64,000 nucleotides of DNA from Lachnospiraceae bacterium AM48-27BH (GTDB lineage: Bacteria; Bacillota; Clostridia; Lachnospirales; Lachnospiraceae), in assembly GCA_003478355.1 (NCBI GenBank), contig QUFC01000004.1, positions 62,001 to 126,000 on the forward strand. Direction: 5' to 3'. Under the pieces are notes generated by a model, which saw only the letters and a program-made list of their open reading frames with translations, ran no database searches and was not told where the DNA came from. Shown here in pieces: positions 55,373-64,000 of the stretch. Position 1 is the first letter of the stretch; the number at the start of each line of letters is the position of its first letter. Both the position numbers and the translations under genes were made by a program.

Positions 55373-56795
55373 TGAAAAGACAAGAAAACCGGATCGCATT
55401 CCAGGGAGGCGCTTATTCCCTGGCTATTACGGCAGTGGTGCTGGCGATTTTGGTGGTAATCAATGTGCTGGCCGGTTCCCTGCCTTCGTCTCTTATGAAA
55501 TATGATATCAGTTCCTCGAAGCTGTATTCGATCACCAGCAATACCAAGGTGGTAGTCAATGCCCTGGACCAGGACGTGAACATCTACTGGATCGTCCAGT
55601 CGGGCAAAGAGGATAGCGTACTGGATAACCTGTTAAGTAAATATGCGAGTCTGTCTGACCATATCCAGGTGATCAAGAAAAACCCGGATGTCTATCCGAC
55701 TTTCGCCAAGCAGTATACTGATGAAACAGTTCAGAATAACAGCCTGGTAGTAGAGTGCGGGGATAAGAACCGTTTTATCAGCTATGATGATATTTATCTG
55801 CAGGATTCCAATCCATATTCCTATACCTACAATACCTCTTTTGACGGTGAAGGCGCCATCACTTCTGCCATCGACTATGTGGTCAGCGACGAGCTGCCGC
55901 AGATGTACGTGCTGGAGGGACATGGAGAGACAGAACTTCCAGAGACATTCAAGGATCAGCTGGAGAAGGAAAATGTCGAGACGCACAGCTTTTCTCTGTT
56001 AAATGAAGACCAGATCCCGGAAGACGCGGATGTGATCATGATTTATGGCCCGACCAGTGATATTTCTGTGGAAGAGGAGACCATGCTGGCATCTTATGTG
56101 GCAGGCGGCGGAAAGCTTCTGGTGATGGCTGGACCAACAAAGGAAGGAACCCTGACCAATCTTTATGGCCTTTTAAACGACTATGGCGTGACAGCCAGTG
56201 ACGGAATTATCGTCGAAGGCGACCGGACCCATTACGCGTTCCAGACTCCTTATGTACTGCTTCCGGATATTGCGCAGAATGATATGACGGATTCCCTGAT
56301 CCAGGCCAATTATTTTGTGATCATGCCACTGGCCCAGGGATTAACTGTATCCGGCTATAGTCCAAGCGGAACGGTGACTTCTCTGCTGACTACTTCAGAG
56401 TCCGCATTTTCCAAGACCGCAGGCTACAGTCTGGATACTTATGAGAAGGAAGACGGCGATGCGGATGGCCCATTTTCTACCGCCATCTCCATTGATGCGG
56501 AAATGGTGGACAGATCGTGTGGTTTGGCTCTTCTATGTTCCTGGATGATACTTACAATGCTTATTCTTCCGGAGCCAATGATGATCTGGCCATGAATGCG
56601 GTATCTTCCCTTGTAGGCGAGCGTGAAGCCATGGCGATCCGGAGCAAATCCCTGAATTATAATTATCTGACCATCAGCGATTCCACTTCATCCTTATTGA
56701 AGGTTCTGATGATCGGCGTATTCCCATTGGTATATCTTGGAATCGGCATCTGTGTGGTAATAAGAAGAAGGAGGATGCAGCATGAAACGGTCTAA
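55372..56795 (+). CDS. GldG-like ABC auxiliary subunit (frameshifted)
   Basis: Extracytoplasmic subunit of a Gld-type ABC system. It has an N-terminal membrane anchor (LAITAVVLAILVVINVLAG), a large outside part (about residues 40-420; LYSITSNTKVVVNALDQDVNIYWIV and LPQMYVLEGHGETELPETFKDQLEKENVETHSFSLL are characteristic of the GldG ABC_transp_aux domain) and a C-terminal helix (VLMIGVFPLVYLGIGICVVIRRRR). The frame breaks at the AAA of 56501-56503; adding one A gives AENGGQIVWFGSSMFLDD and a continuous protein of about 474 aa. A consensus error is likely. Confidence 0.85.
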
Positions 56796-58226
56796 GAAAA
56801 TCGGCGTGTTGACCGGAGTTCTGGTGGCAGCCTGTGTGGTCACCTGGCTGTGATGCGCACGGAAGAGCATAAAGAAAAGATCAAAAACAGTGACGAGATC
56901 ATCCTGGAGATTCCGGAGGACAAATTCACAGCCCTGTCCTGGAGCCAGGACGGAAAGCAATTGTCCTTCCATAAAGAAGAGGGAGATGGTGCTGTCTGGA
57001 CTTACGATGAGGACAGTGAATTTCCGGTCAGCGAGAAGAAGATGAAGGAGCTGTTAAGCACCTTTGAGGAGTTTGGCGTATCTTTTAAGATTGAAGAGGC
57101 AGAAGATCTGACCCAGTACGGTCTTGACCAGCCTTCCTGTACCATTGATTTTACCGCTGATGGCCAGGACTACGAAGTGACTTTAGGTGATTTCAGCACC
57201 ATGGATTCGGAACGCTATGTTTCCATCGGAGATGGCAATGTATATCTGGTAAAAGAAGATCCTATGGATAAATTTGATGCGGAGATCAGCGATATGCTGG
57301 CGCGGGATGAGATCCCGGATTTAAAACAGGCGGATCAGTTTGTTTTTACGGGAAATGCGTCCTATACAGTCGATTATGAGAAGGGCAATACGGCCGATAC
57401 CTATAATTCCCAGGATACTTATTTTACAGAGGAAAATGGGACCAGGAAACCTCTGGATACATCCAGCGTGAACAAATTCTTAGGAAATTTAGCCAATCTG
57501 GATCTGATGGAGTACGCATCTGCCCATGCATCCGAGGAAGAACTGGCTAAATATGGACTGAATGACCCGGAACAGGTGATCCAGGTGACTTACACGCCAG
57601 AGGAAGGTGACCAGAAGGGCCAGTCTCAGACCATGGAGATCCAGGTCAGCCGCAGTGCAGAAGAGAAAAAGAAGAATCCTGATCCATTTGCGGAGCAGGA
57701 AGATTCCAAGGATCAGAGCACATCCGATGATTCACAGGTATCAGAGGCATATGCGGTGATCGATGATTCTGGTATTATTTACCAGCTGACTGGTACTGAC
57801 TACGGGAAACTGATGAAATGCTCTTATAATGATCTTCGTCATCAGGAGCTGCTTTCTGTGGATTACTCCCAGATCAGTCAGATCGATGTGGAACTTGAAG
57901 GCCAGTCTTATACCATCACTTCTGAGAAGAAGGGAAATGACCGGACTTATTATTATGGAGAGAATGAACTTCCGTCTGATGATCTGATCACAGCGTTGAA
58001 AGCGTTAAAATCGGATCAATTTACGGATGAAAAGCCAGATCAGAAAGAGGAGATCCGCCTGACCATCCACCTGGACCGAGATGATTCCCCTGCGATCACA
58101 CTTGTGCTGTACCGTTATGACGGAAGCACCTGTCTGGCAGAAGCAGATGGAGAACCGGTTTCCCTGGTTGACCGTTCCCTGGCCATGGATGTGGTAGAAG
58201 CAGTTTATGCCATTGTTTTGAAATAA
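56782..58226 (+). CDS. DUF4340 envelope protein (frameshifted)
   Basis: Last gene of the ABC cluster. The start ATG 56782 (AAGGAGGA 6 bases upstream, overlapping the preceding gene by 14 bases) gives a membrane anchor MKRSKKIGVLTGVLVAACVV, which stops after a few residues at 56850-56852. Adding one C at 56843-56844 gives VVTLAVMRTEEHKEKIKNSDE and joins the 458-aa frame that ends at 58226. DUF4340-type repeats follow (FTALSWSQDGKQLSFHKEEGDGAVWTYDED; FTGNASYTVDYEKGN; EYASAHASEEELAKYGLNDPEQVIQVTY). DUF4340 proteins accompany GldFG-like transporters in several phyla; the biochemical role is not known. Confidence 0.85.
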
Positions 58227-58381
58227 GTTAGGAATCTTTATAAAAATTTAGAATCCTGTGGTTTTCGTAAGAATTCTTCAGAAGGGCGTAATAGCTTTTG
58301 GGACGGTTCTCGTTTATAATGACCCTACAGAACGGGAACATTCCCATTCTGGTTTAGAAACCCATAAGGAGGCTGAATATT

Positions 58382-59093
58382 ATGAGAAAAAAATTTATGA
58401 TAGCAACCGCAGGAATCGCAGCAGCCATGATCATGGCAACTGGATGTTCTTCCAAGGCACCGGCTGAGACGACACCGGCTCAGAGCAGAGGCTGCAGCAG
58501 GGACTACGGAGGCTGAGACAGATAGTCTGGAAGTAGAGACTGGAGAGGCACCTGGAACAAGCGCGGAGGAAACAACGGAAGAAGGCGTGGAAGTTGATAT
58601 TCCATTAAAGATCTCCGGACTCATCCATTCGGTAGATGGCAATGAGATCGTTGCAGATAACCAGTCTGAGAATTCTGCCCAGGGCGATATGATCCTGATG
58701 GTGGATGAGAACAGCACGTTTATTCTGGATCCTGATGGAATGCCGGTAGATTTAGCGGATGTGAAAGAAGGAAAATTTGAGGCGTATTTAGGACCGGCCA
58801 TGACCATGTCCCTGCCGCCGCAGGCATTTCCATACGTGGTGATCGTCAACATTCCAGAGGATGCAGTCGTTCCTCAGTACCTGGTAGCAGCCGGTGCGGC
58901 AGAGGAAAAGGATGGCAAAACCATTTTGACAGCCACCGATGGAACCGAATATGAGATCGCAGCGGATGCCCAGGTTGTTCCTTATCTGACAAAAAATATC
59001 GTAAAATTAACCGATGTTGTCGAAGGCTCTGAGTGCATGGTGTGGCAGAACGCAGACGGTGTAGTTGAGAAAGTGATGGTATTTGCGGAATAA
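58382..59093 (+). CDS. Secreted lipoprotein of unknown role (frameshifted)
   Basis: Small lipoprotein (about 236 aa after repair). The signal peptide ends in the lipobox MATGCSS. A Thr/Glu/Ala-rich linker follows and the frame changes near 58490 (58382 frame stops at 58514-58516; the other continues as AGTTEAETDSLEVETGEAPGTSAEE). The domain after it reads as beta strands with KISGLIHSVDGNEIVADNQSENSAQGDMILMVDENSTFILDPDGMPVDL and ends in EYEIAADAQVVPYLTKNIVKLTDVVEGSECMVW. No family recognised. A TATAAT box at 58315-58320 suggests its own promoter. It stands just upstream of spo0A. Confidence 0.7.
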
Positions 59094-59121
59094 ATGGTTT
59101 TCCAATAAGAATCATAATTTT

Positions 59122-59173
59122 ACGCGGGCTCTCCCTGAAACCAGGGTGGGCCCGTGTGACGTTCAACTTGAAC
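59122..59173. repeat. Stem-loop and GTTC-N4-TTGAA motif, copy 3
   Basis: CGGGC...CCCTG (59126-59136) pairs with CAGGG...GCCCG (59142-59154). It is followed at once by GTTCAACTTGAAC (59161-59173), a perfect palindrome with one central base. No T run follows directly, so termination is uncertain. It lies between the lipoprotein and spo0A. Confidence 0.4.
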
Positions 59174-59224
59174 AAAAAACGGATTTTTTAGCTGCTTTCC
59201 GGGAATGCCGCCGGCGGATGGATG

Positions 59225-59231
59225 TGTCGAA
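59225..59231 (+). promoter_or_regulatory. Candidate 0A box upstream of spo0A
   Basis: TGTCGAA, the core of the Spo0A-binding 0A box, sits 18 bases before the -35 of the spo0A promoter. Suggests self-control; unproven. Confidence 0.5.
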
Positions 59232-59249
59232 AAATGCGTCCATAATGCG

Positions 59250-59279
59250 TTGCGTAAAAGAAAAGAATTTGTCTATAAT
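59250..59279 (+). promoter_or_regulatory. Promoter of spo0A
   Basis: TTGCGT (59250-59255), 18-base spacer, TATAAT (59274-59279), 41 bases before the start codon. The -35 region overlaps a sequence related to the GTTTACGCAACGC repeats at 42772 and 43043 (inverse orientation). Confidence 0.6.
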
Positions 59280-59319
59280 CAGTATAAACAAATAAGCAGC
59301 AATGAGGAGGTCACTGATT

Positions 59320-60129
59320 ATGACAATGTTAAACGTAGCGATTGCAGAAGATAATCCAAAAACCATGGAAGTTTTAAACGAAATGCTGGAGAAAGAATCA
59401 GGAGTTCAGATCGTCGGAAGAGCACAGACTGGTGAAGATGCTTTGGAGATGATCAAAACGACAAAACCTGATGTTGTCCTGATGGATGTGATCATGCCGG
59501 GAATGGATGGCATTAGCGTTATGGAGCAGGTGAAAAACACAGAGGACCTGGAGAAAAAGCCGTCGTTTATCGTAGTTTCAGCTGCAGGAAGTGAAAATGT
59601 GACAGAAGATGCTTTCCGCATGGGAGCCAGTTATTTCATCATGAAGCCATTTAAGCCGGAGGTGATCATGGATAAGTTACATAGGATCGCAGGATTTGGC
59701 TTAAAACCAGGCAGCTTTCATATGACAGCGTCAAGGAAGATCAAGCCTTACGAGAATCAGTCTGAGTATATGGCACAGAATCTGGAAAATGACATTACGC
59801 AGATGCTCCATGAGATCGGTGTACCGGCTCATATCAAGGGCTATCAGTATCTGAGGGACGCGATCGCGGAATCGGTCAATGACCAGGAGATGCTGACTTC
59901 CGTTACCAAGGTACTTTATCCGACCATTGCCAAGAAGCATCAGACCACATCCAGCCGCGTAGAACGGGCCATCCGCCATGCCATTGAGGTAGCCTGGAGC
60001 CGTGGGAAAATGGATACCATTAACGCCATTTTCGGCTATACGGTCAGCAATGGGAAAGGAAAGCCGACAAACTCGGAGTTTATCGCCCTTCTTTCCGATA
60101 AGATCCGCCTGGATTATAAAAGAATGTAG
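59320..60129 (+). CDS. spo0A: Sporulation master regulator Spo0A
   Basis: Response regulator that starts sporulation when phosphorylated, 269 aa. Receiver domain: [19 protein letters not shown], phospho-Asp in [14 protein letters not shown], and [20 protein letters not shown]. The C-terminal DNA-binding domain reads [50 protein letters not shown], with the recognition-helix sequence typical of Clostridia. The ATG at 59320 lies 9 bases after GAGGAGG; an in-frame ATG at 59302 would use no ribosome site. It confirms a spore former. The gene is not preceded by spoIVB, as is common in Clostridia, but by the lipoprotein. Confidence 0.96.
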   Translation: MTMLNVAIAEDNPKTMEVLNEMLEKESGVQIVGRAQTGEDALEMIKTTKPDVVLMDVIMPGMDGISVMEQVKNTEDLEKKPSFIVVSAAGSENVTEDAFRMGASYFIMKPFKPEVIMDKLHRIAGFGLKPGSFHMTASRKIKPYENQSEYMAQNLENDITQMLHEIGVPAHIKGYQYLRDAIAESVNDQEMLTSVTKVLYPTIAKKHQTTSSRVERAIRHAIEVAWSRGKMDTINAIFGYTVSNGKGKPTNSEFIALLSDKIRLDYKRM

Positions 60130-60214
60130 GAAACACTTCCTAATTTGAGAAAAGTATTGTATACTAATAGGTATTAGGGAGTTGTGGGAAGACTCCTTTA
60201 AAGGAGGGTGTTAC

Positions 60215-61660
60215 ATGAAGAAGATATTATTTGTTGCTTCTGAGGCAGTTCCGTTTATTAAAACCGGAGGATTGGCAGACGTTGTCGGTTCTCTTCCGAA
60301 GTGCTTTGATAAGCGCTATTATGATGTCAGAATCATGATTCCAAAGTACCTGTGCATCAAGCAGGAGTGGAGAGATAAACTGACGTATGTAGACCATTTT
60401 TATATGGACTATCTGGGAGAAAGCCGGTATGTAGGGATACTGACCTATGTATTAGATGGAATCACCTATTATTTTATTGATAATGAGAGCTATTTTAACG
60501 GACCAAAGCCATATGGAGACTGGCTTTATGACCTGGAGAAGTTTTCTTTCTTCTGTAATGCGGCACTTTCTGCGCTTCCGGTGATCGGATTCCAGCCGGA
60601 TGTAGTACATTGCCATGACTGGCAGACCGGTCTGATCCCGGTATACTTAAAGGACCGTTTCCGTGGCGGAGAGTTTTTCAGAAATATGAAATCCGTCATT
60701 ACGATCCACAACTTGAAGTTCCAGGGTGTATGGGATGTGAAGACGATCCAGAGACTGACCGGATTGTCCGATTACTATTTTGCCCCGGATAAGCTGGAGG
60801 CTTATAAGGATGGCAACCTGTTAAAGGGTGGTATTGTATTTGCAGACGCCATCACCACGGTCAGTGATACTTATGCAGAGGAGATCAAGATGCCGTTTTA
60901 CGGTGAGGGTTTAGACGGTCTCATGAGAGCCCGCTCCAACAGTCTCCGCGGCATTGTCAATGGAATCGATTATCAGGAATTTAACCCGGCGACCGATCCG
61001 CTGATCGCCCAGAATTATGATGCCAGAACCTTCCGCAAGGAAAAGATCAAGAATAAACGGGCATTGCAGGCAGAATTAGGACTGGAGCAGGATGACCGGA
61101 AGATGATGATCGGTATCGTTTCCCGTCTGACAGATCAGAAGGGCTTAGACCTGATCCAGTGTGTTATGGATGATATCTGCAGCGATAATATCCAGCTGGT
61201 GGTTCTTGGAACCGGCGAAGAACGTTATGAGAATATGTTCCGTTATTATGACTGGAAGTATCATGGCAAGGTATCTGCCAACATTTATTATTCCGAGGCG
61301 GTATCCCATAAGATCTATGCGGCATGCGATGCATTTTTGATGCCTTCCCTGTTTGAACCGTGTGGATTAAGCCAGCTGATGGCTCTTCGTTATGGTACGG
61401 TACCGATCGTCAGGGAGACCGGCGGATTGAAGGATACAGTCCAGCCCTATAATGAGTTTGAGGGAACCGGAACCGGATTTTCCTTTGCCAATTATAATGC
61501 CCATGAGATGTTGGGCACCATCCGCTATGCGGAACATATCTATTATGATAAGAAACGCGAGTGGAATAAGATCATTGACCGGGCTATGGCAAAGGACTAT
61601 TCCTGGAATGCGTCAGCACTGAAATACCAGGAGTTATATGACTGGTTGATCGGTTATTAA
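60215..61660 (+). CDS. glgA: Glycogen synthase (ADP-glucose)
   Basis: Elongates alpha-1,4-glucan from ADP-glucose; GT5 family, 481 aa. The N-terminal substrate motif is FIKTGGLADVVGSLPK, the catalytic region HNLKFQGVWD and the C-terminal donor-binding motif SLFEPCGLSQLMALRYGTVPIVRETGGLKDTV. AAGGAGGGTG stands just before ATG 60215; an in-frame start 33 bases earlier has no ribosome site. Other glg genes are not in the window. Its stop and the next start share TAATG. Confidence 0.95.
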   Translation: MKKILFVASEAVPFIKTGGLADVVGSLPKCFDKRYYDVRIMIPKYLCIKQEWRDKLTYVDHFYMDYLGESRYVGILTYVLDGITYYFIDNESYFNGPKPYGDWLYDLEKFSFFCNAALSALPVIGFQPDVVHCHDWQTGLIPVYLKDRFRGGEFFRNMKSVITIHNLKFQGVWDVKTIQRLTGLSDYYFAPDKLEAYKDGNLLKGGIVFADAITTVSDTYAEEIKMPFYGEGLDGLMRARSNSLRGIVNGIDYQEFNPATDPLIAQNYDARTFRKEKIKNKRALQAELGLEQDDRKMMIGIVSRLTDQKGLDLIQCVMDDICSDNIQLVVLGTGEERYENMFRYYDWKYHGKVSANIYYSEAVSHKIYAACDAFLMPSLFEPCGLSQLMALRYGTVPIVRETGGLKDTVQPYNEFEGTGTGFSFANYNAHEMLGTIRYAEHIYYDKKREWNKIIDRAMAKDYSWNASALKYQELYDWLIGY

Positions 61661-62256
61661 TGAAACGAGGAATGAAAAAGGTCATGAAAGATGAGATCAA
61701 GTTAACGAGAGAAGAGCTGCACGAAGCCAGGGCGTGGGCCCAGGATGAGTCGTGGGTAAAAAGAAAGAAATATGAGAACGATCCGGAATACCTGGCATGT
61801 GTCCAGGATATTCTGGACAATCCGGTGTTTCAATCCATGGATCAGTTTATTCAGCATGGACAGACTACCTGTAAGACTCACTGTATCCAGGTATCTTATA
61901 TGAGTTACCGGATCTGCAGAAGCAGAAACTGGGATTATGTGGCTGTGGCAAGGGCAGGTCTTCTCCATGACCTGTTTTTGTATGACTGGCACACCCACGC
62001 AAAGGAGACAGGAGAACATTTCCATGGCTTTACCCATCCACGGGTAGCCATGGAGAATGCGATCCGTTATTTTCAGATTCCGGAGAAGGAACAGAATATG
62101 ATCCTGCGGCATATGTGGCCGCTGACACCAATCCCGCCAAAATCTGTGGAGGGATTTGTTCTGTTGTATGCAGATAAGTTCTGTGGAACGGCAGAGGTGG
62201 CAGGCCGGATCAAGCATCTGCTGGGACCGGTCCTTCGGCCGAGACAGTCAGTATAA
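61660..62256 (+). CDS. HD-domain phosphohydrolase
   Basis: HD-superfamily metal-dependent phosphohydrolase, about 190-198 aa. The metal ligands appear as CKTHCIQVSYMSYRIC (His), RAGLLHDLFLYDWH (the HD pair), HGFTHPRVAMEN and LRHMWPLTPIPP, with ILLYADKFCGTAE near the end. ATG 61660 overlaps the glgA stop; ATG 61684 (behind AAAGGT) may be the true start, since the family begins near KLTREELHEARAWA. The last residues (GPVLRPRQSV) are less typical. The substrate is unknown. Confidence 0.85.
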   Translation: MKRGMKKVMKDEIKLTREELHEARAWAQDESWVKRKKYENDPEYLACVQDILDNPVFQSMDQFIQHGQTTCKTHCIQVSYMSYRICRSRNWDYVAVARAGLLHDLFLYDWHTHAKETGEHFHGFTHPRVAMENAIRYFQIPEKEQNMILRHMWPLTPIPPKSVEGFVLLYADKFCGTAEVAGRIKHLLGPVLRPRQSV

Positions 62257-62278
62257 CGAAAGATGGGAGAGTAGGACT

Positions 62279-62731
62279 ATGTGGGAACAACTGATGAAGA
62301 ATCAGGTACTGGTCAGTTCTGTAACCGGCTGGGTAGTGGCCCAGCTCTTAAAGACGATCATTGACTGCATGCTGAATAAATCATTTTCACCGGAGAGACT
62401 GGTGGGCTCTGGCGGTATGCCAAGTTCCCATTCCTCTACGGTATGCGCGCTGGTGGTTTCCTCCGGCCTTTGTTTTGGGGTTTCTTCCTTTGAGTTCGCA
62501 GTCAGCTTTATTCTGGCGGCTATTGTTATGTATGATGCTACAGGAGTCCGCAGGGAGACCGGAAAGCAGGCAAAGCTTCTGAATATGATCATGGAACAGG
62601 ATATTTTTAAGCTGAATATGGAACAGTTTCAGGAAAAATTGAAGGAATTTGTGGGGCATACCCCTCTTCAGGTGTTCGCAGGCGCTATTTTAGGAGTAAT
62701 TCTGGCATTGCTTGTGAATCTGATGTATTAG
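62279..62731 (+). CDS. Divergent PAP2-like membrane protein (DUF212/YuiD)
   Basis: A 150-aa membrane protein of the DUF212 family, related to PAP2 phosphatases. Four hydrophobic helices are visible with the signature GSGGMPSSHSSTVCALVVSSGL (SSHS) and YDATGVRRETGKQAKLLNMI. ATG 62279 fits the family N-terminus WEQLMKNQVLVSSVTGWVVAQLLK; the upstream frame is non-conserved. AGTAGGA precedes it. The role is unknown; lipid-phosphate handling is inferred from the fold. Confidence 0.9.
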   Translation: MWEQLMKNQVLVSSVTGWVVAQLLKTIIDCMLNKSFSPERLVGSGGMPSSHSSTVCALVVSSGLCFGVSSFEFAVSFILAAIVMYDATGVRRETGKQAKLLNMIMEQDIFKLNMEQFQEKLKEFVGHTPLQVFAGAILGVILALLVNLMY

Positions 62732-62740
62732 TTTTTTGGT

Positions 62741-62754
62741 GTTCGATTTGAATT
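62741..62754 (+). repeat. Short GTTC-N4-TTGAA motif, copy 4
   Basis: GTTCGATTTGAATT just before the CmpB gene. Related copies: 10968-10988 (GTTCGGATTGAA), 35241-35261 (GTTCGACTTGAA) and 59154-59173 (GTTCAACTTGAAC). Confidence 0.35.
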
Positions 62755-62773
62755 AGAAAGGATTTAGTCATTC

Positions 62774-63334
62774 ATGGATATTTATCACATCGTCATCTGG
62801 TTTTTCCTGTGCAGCCTTCTGGGATATCTTCTGGAATGTGTTGTGCTGAGCGCGGAGTATAAGACTCCGGTGCTGAACCGGGGATTTGGTCATGGTCCAT
62901 TCTGCATTATTTACGGATTTGGAGCGTTAGGAGCAAGTATCTTACTAAAGCCGGTGTCTGACAGTTATGTAGAACTTTATCTGGCTTCCATGATCATGGC
63001 GACATTGATGGAATTATTTACAGCTTCTGTGATGATTCATCTGTTTGGGAGCTTCTGGTGGGATTACAGTGAGAAACCGTTTAATTACAAGGGGATCATC
63101 TGCCTGGAGAGCAGTCTTGGCTGGGGTTTTCTTGGCATTGTTTATTATGGATTTTTAAATGGATTTCTTCATCGTCTGGTCGGTCTGGTTCCGGAAAGCC
63201 TGGAAAAAGGACTGGCTATGAGCCTTCTGGTCTTCTATATTTTTGATTTTTTATGCAGTTTTCGTCAGGCGCTGCGGGAAGATCGTGATGGAGAGGAAGA
63301 ACCGGTAATTGGAAGATTAAGCATCCGCCCGTAG
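62774..63334 (+). CDS. CmpB-family membrane protein (putative ABC permease)
   Basis: Membrane protein of the ABC_trans_CmpB/PF06541 group, 186 aa with four to five hydrophobic helices. The start is MDIYHIVIWFFLCSLLGYLLECVVLSAEYKTPVLNRGFGHGPFCIIYGFGALG; the Glu after the first helix and the RGFxxGPFCxIYGFG motif are characteristic of the family, as is WDYSEKPFNYKGIICLESSLGWGFLG. AAAGGA lies 11 bases before the ATG. The family is of unknown transport function. Confidence 0.88.
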   Translation: MDIYHIVIWFFLCSLLGYLLECVVLSAEYKTPVLNRGFGHGPFCIIYGFGALGASILLKPVSDSYVELYLASMIMATLMELFTASVMIHLFGSFWWDYSEKPFNYKGIICLESSLGWGFLGIVYYGFLNGFLHRLVGLVPESLEKGLAMSLLVFYIFDFLCSFRQALREDRDGEEEPVIGRLSIRP

Positions 63335-63433
63335 GGAATCTGCCCACGAGGGGATGTTTTCTTAATGTCATAGGCAATTCCGTTGAAGCATGTTTCATCT
63401 CGATTCATCGGAAGCCATACAAAGGGGAAAATT

Positions 63434-64000
63434 ATGAAAAACATAGAAGAATTTCACTGGATCCTGGCTTCAGGGTCTCCAAGAAGAAAGGAATTGTTAG
63501 AGCAGATCGGCATCCGGCCGCAGATTATTCCCAGTGGTATGGAGGAAGTGATCACCTCCACGGATCCGGAGCTGGTGGTGATGGAACTGTCTGAGCAGAA
63601 GGCAGAGGATGTAGCATTTTCTGCACCGGAGGAAAGTATCATCTTAGGGGCGGACACGGTGGTGTCTGTGGATGGCGAGATTCTGGGAAAGCCATCGGAT
63701 CATGAGAATGCCTGTGAGATGATCCGCAGCATTCAGGGAAGAACCCATCAGGTATATACCGGTGTGACCTTGATCTATAAAGATCAGGACTGCGACCGGG
63801 GCGTGACCTTTGTGGAGAAGACCGATGTGAAGGTCAATCCCATGACAGAAGAGGAGATTACCGCTTACGGTCAGTCAGAGGAGCCTATGGATAAAGCTGG
63901 AGCCTATGGTATCCAGGGCGCGTTTGCCAGATATGTAGCATCCATCCAGGGCAATTATGATACCGTGGTAGGACTTCCGGTATCCAGAGTGTACCGGGAG
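63434..64000 (+). CDS. maf: Maf-family nucleotide pyrophosphatase, 3' end outside window
   Basis: Housecleaning nucleotide pyrophosphatase (dTTP/UTP type). Reads MKNIEEFHWILASGSPRRKE, with the Maf signature SGSPRRKELLEQIG, then ILGADTVVSVDGEILGKP (catalytic Asp), and GRTHQVYTGV, DKAGAYGIQGAFA near the end. AAGGGGAAA precedes the ATG. The frame is open at the last base (VGLPVSRVYRE), a few codons short of the usual length of about 190 aa. Confidence 0.93.
   Translation, partial: MKNIEEFHWILASGSPRRKELLEQIGIRPQIIPSGMEEVITSTDPELVVMELSEQKAEDVAFSAPEESIILGADTVVSVDGEILGKPSDHENACEMIRSIQGRTHQVYTGVTLIYKDQDCDRGVTFVEKTDVKVNPMTEEEITAYGQSEEPMDKAGAYGIQGAFARYVASIQGNYDTVVGLPVSRVYRE

Noticed and set aside
59017..59026. 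Second TGTCGAA inside the lipoprotein gene
   Set aside because: Lies in coding sequence well upstream of the spo0A promoter; probably chance.
1..64000. tRNA or rRNA genes, CRISPR arrays, insertion-sequence transposases, phage integrase
   Set aside because: Looked for by eye on both strands; no cloverleaf with TTCGA arm, no regular spaced repeats and no transposase or integrase motifs were found.

Overview
The window is chromosomal DNA of an anaerobic, spore-forming Bacillota, most likely a Lachnospiraceae member (Clostridium cluster XIVa type). The reasons are a Spo0A, strong AGGAGG ribosome sites, frequent TAATG gene junctions, and lineage-typical families: a DUF5717 giant protein, a DUF5716/Hsp70-like partner, DUF4364 and CmpB-type membrane proteins. 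I do not assign a genus. All gene calls come from reading translations and motifs; no database search was run.

Layout. 1-3325: adaptor, ATPase and permease of a MacAB-like exporter. 3393-4400: membrane dipeptidase. 4400-7740: a substrate-binding-protein/permease/ATPase importer of the TrpXYZ type behind a clear promoter and a cre-like site. 7900-9834: small hydrophobic ORF, AEC transporter, GT51 glycosyltransferase. 10018-15495: citrate module (divergent LysR regulator, citDEF, CitMHS transporter). 15745-21397: two unknown membrane proteins, c-di-AMP cyclase cdaA and its regulator cdaR, then ptsH and ptsI. 21471-26241: polysaccharide polymerase, aminotransferase, AI-2E transporter, degenerate GH25 protein. 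26459-33088: DUF4364 regulator divergent from a DUF5717 / Hsp70-like / TPR cluster. 33149-35199: amidase-SPOR and a convergent SpoIID-like peptidoglycan protein. 35492-39833: carAB. 39900-41700: AT-rich accessory patch with an abiF-type structured RNA, an internally deleted Abi_2 gene and a decayed AAA-ATPase. 41770-49569: arcC, CPBP protease, GT2, YitT, GH28, PfkB kinase, anion permease. 49911-51514: ribosomal L25 and truA. 51516-58226: two-component system and a GldA/F/G-like ABC system with a DUF4340 protein. 58382-64000: lipoprotein, spo0A, glgA, HD protein, DUF212 protein, CmpB protein and the start of maf.

Two whole-window observations matter. First, at least nine genes, including core genes (carB, rplY, truA), carry one simple frameshift each, several at the loss of one base from a short homopolymer. 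This looks like consensus-sequence error rather than gene decay, so I annotate those genes as single reading units. Second, intergenic regions hold related palindromic repeats (MITE/REP-like), a second dispersed repeat family and a short recurring GTTC-N4-TTGAA motif.

The best candidate for an undescribed system is the DUF5717 / degenerate Hsp70-like / TPR cluster with its divergent DUF4364 regulator. The structured RNA before the Abi_2 remnant, the two unknown membrane proteins leading the c-di-AMP operon and the sensor-kinase-linked Gld-like ABC system are the next most interesting.
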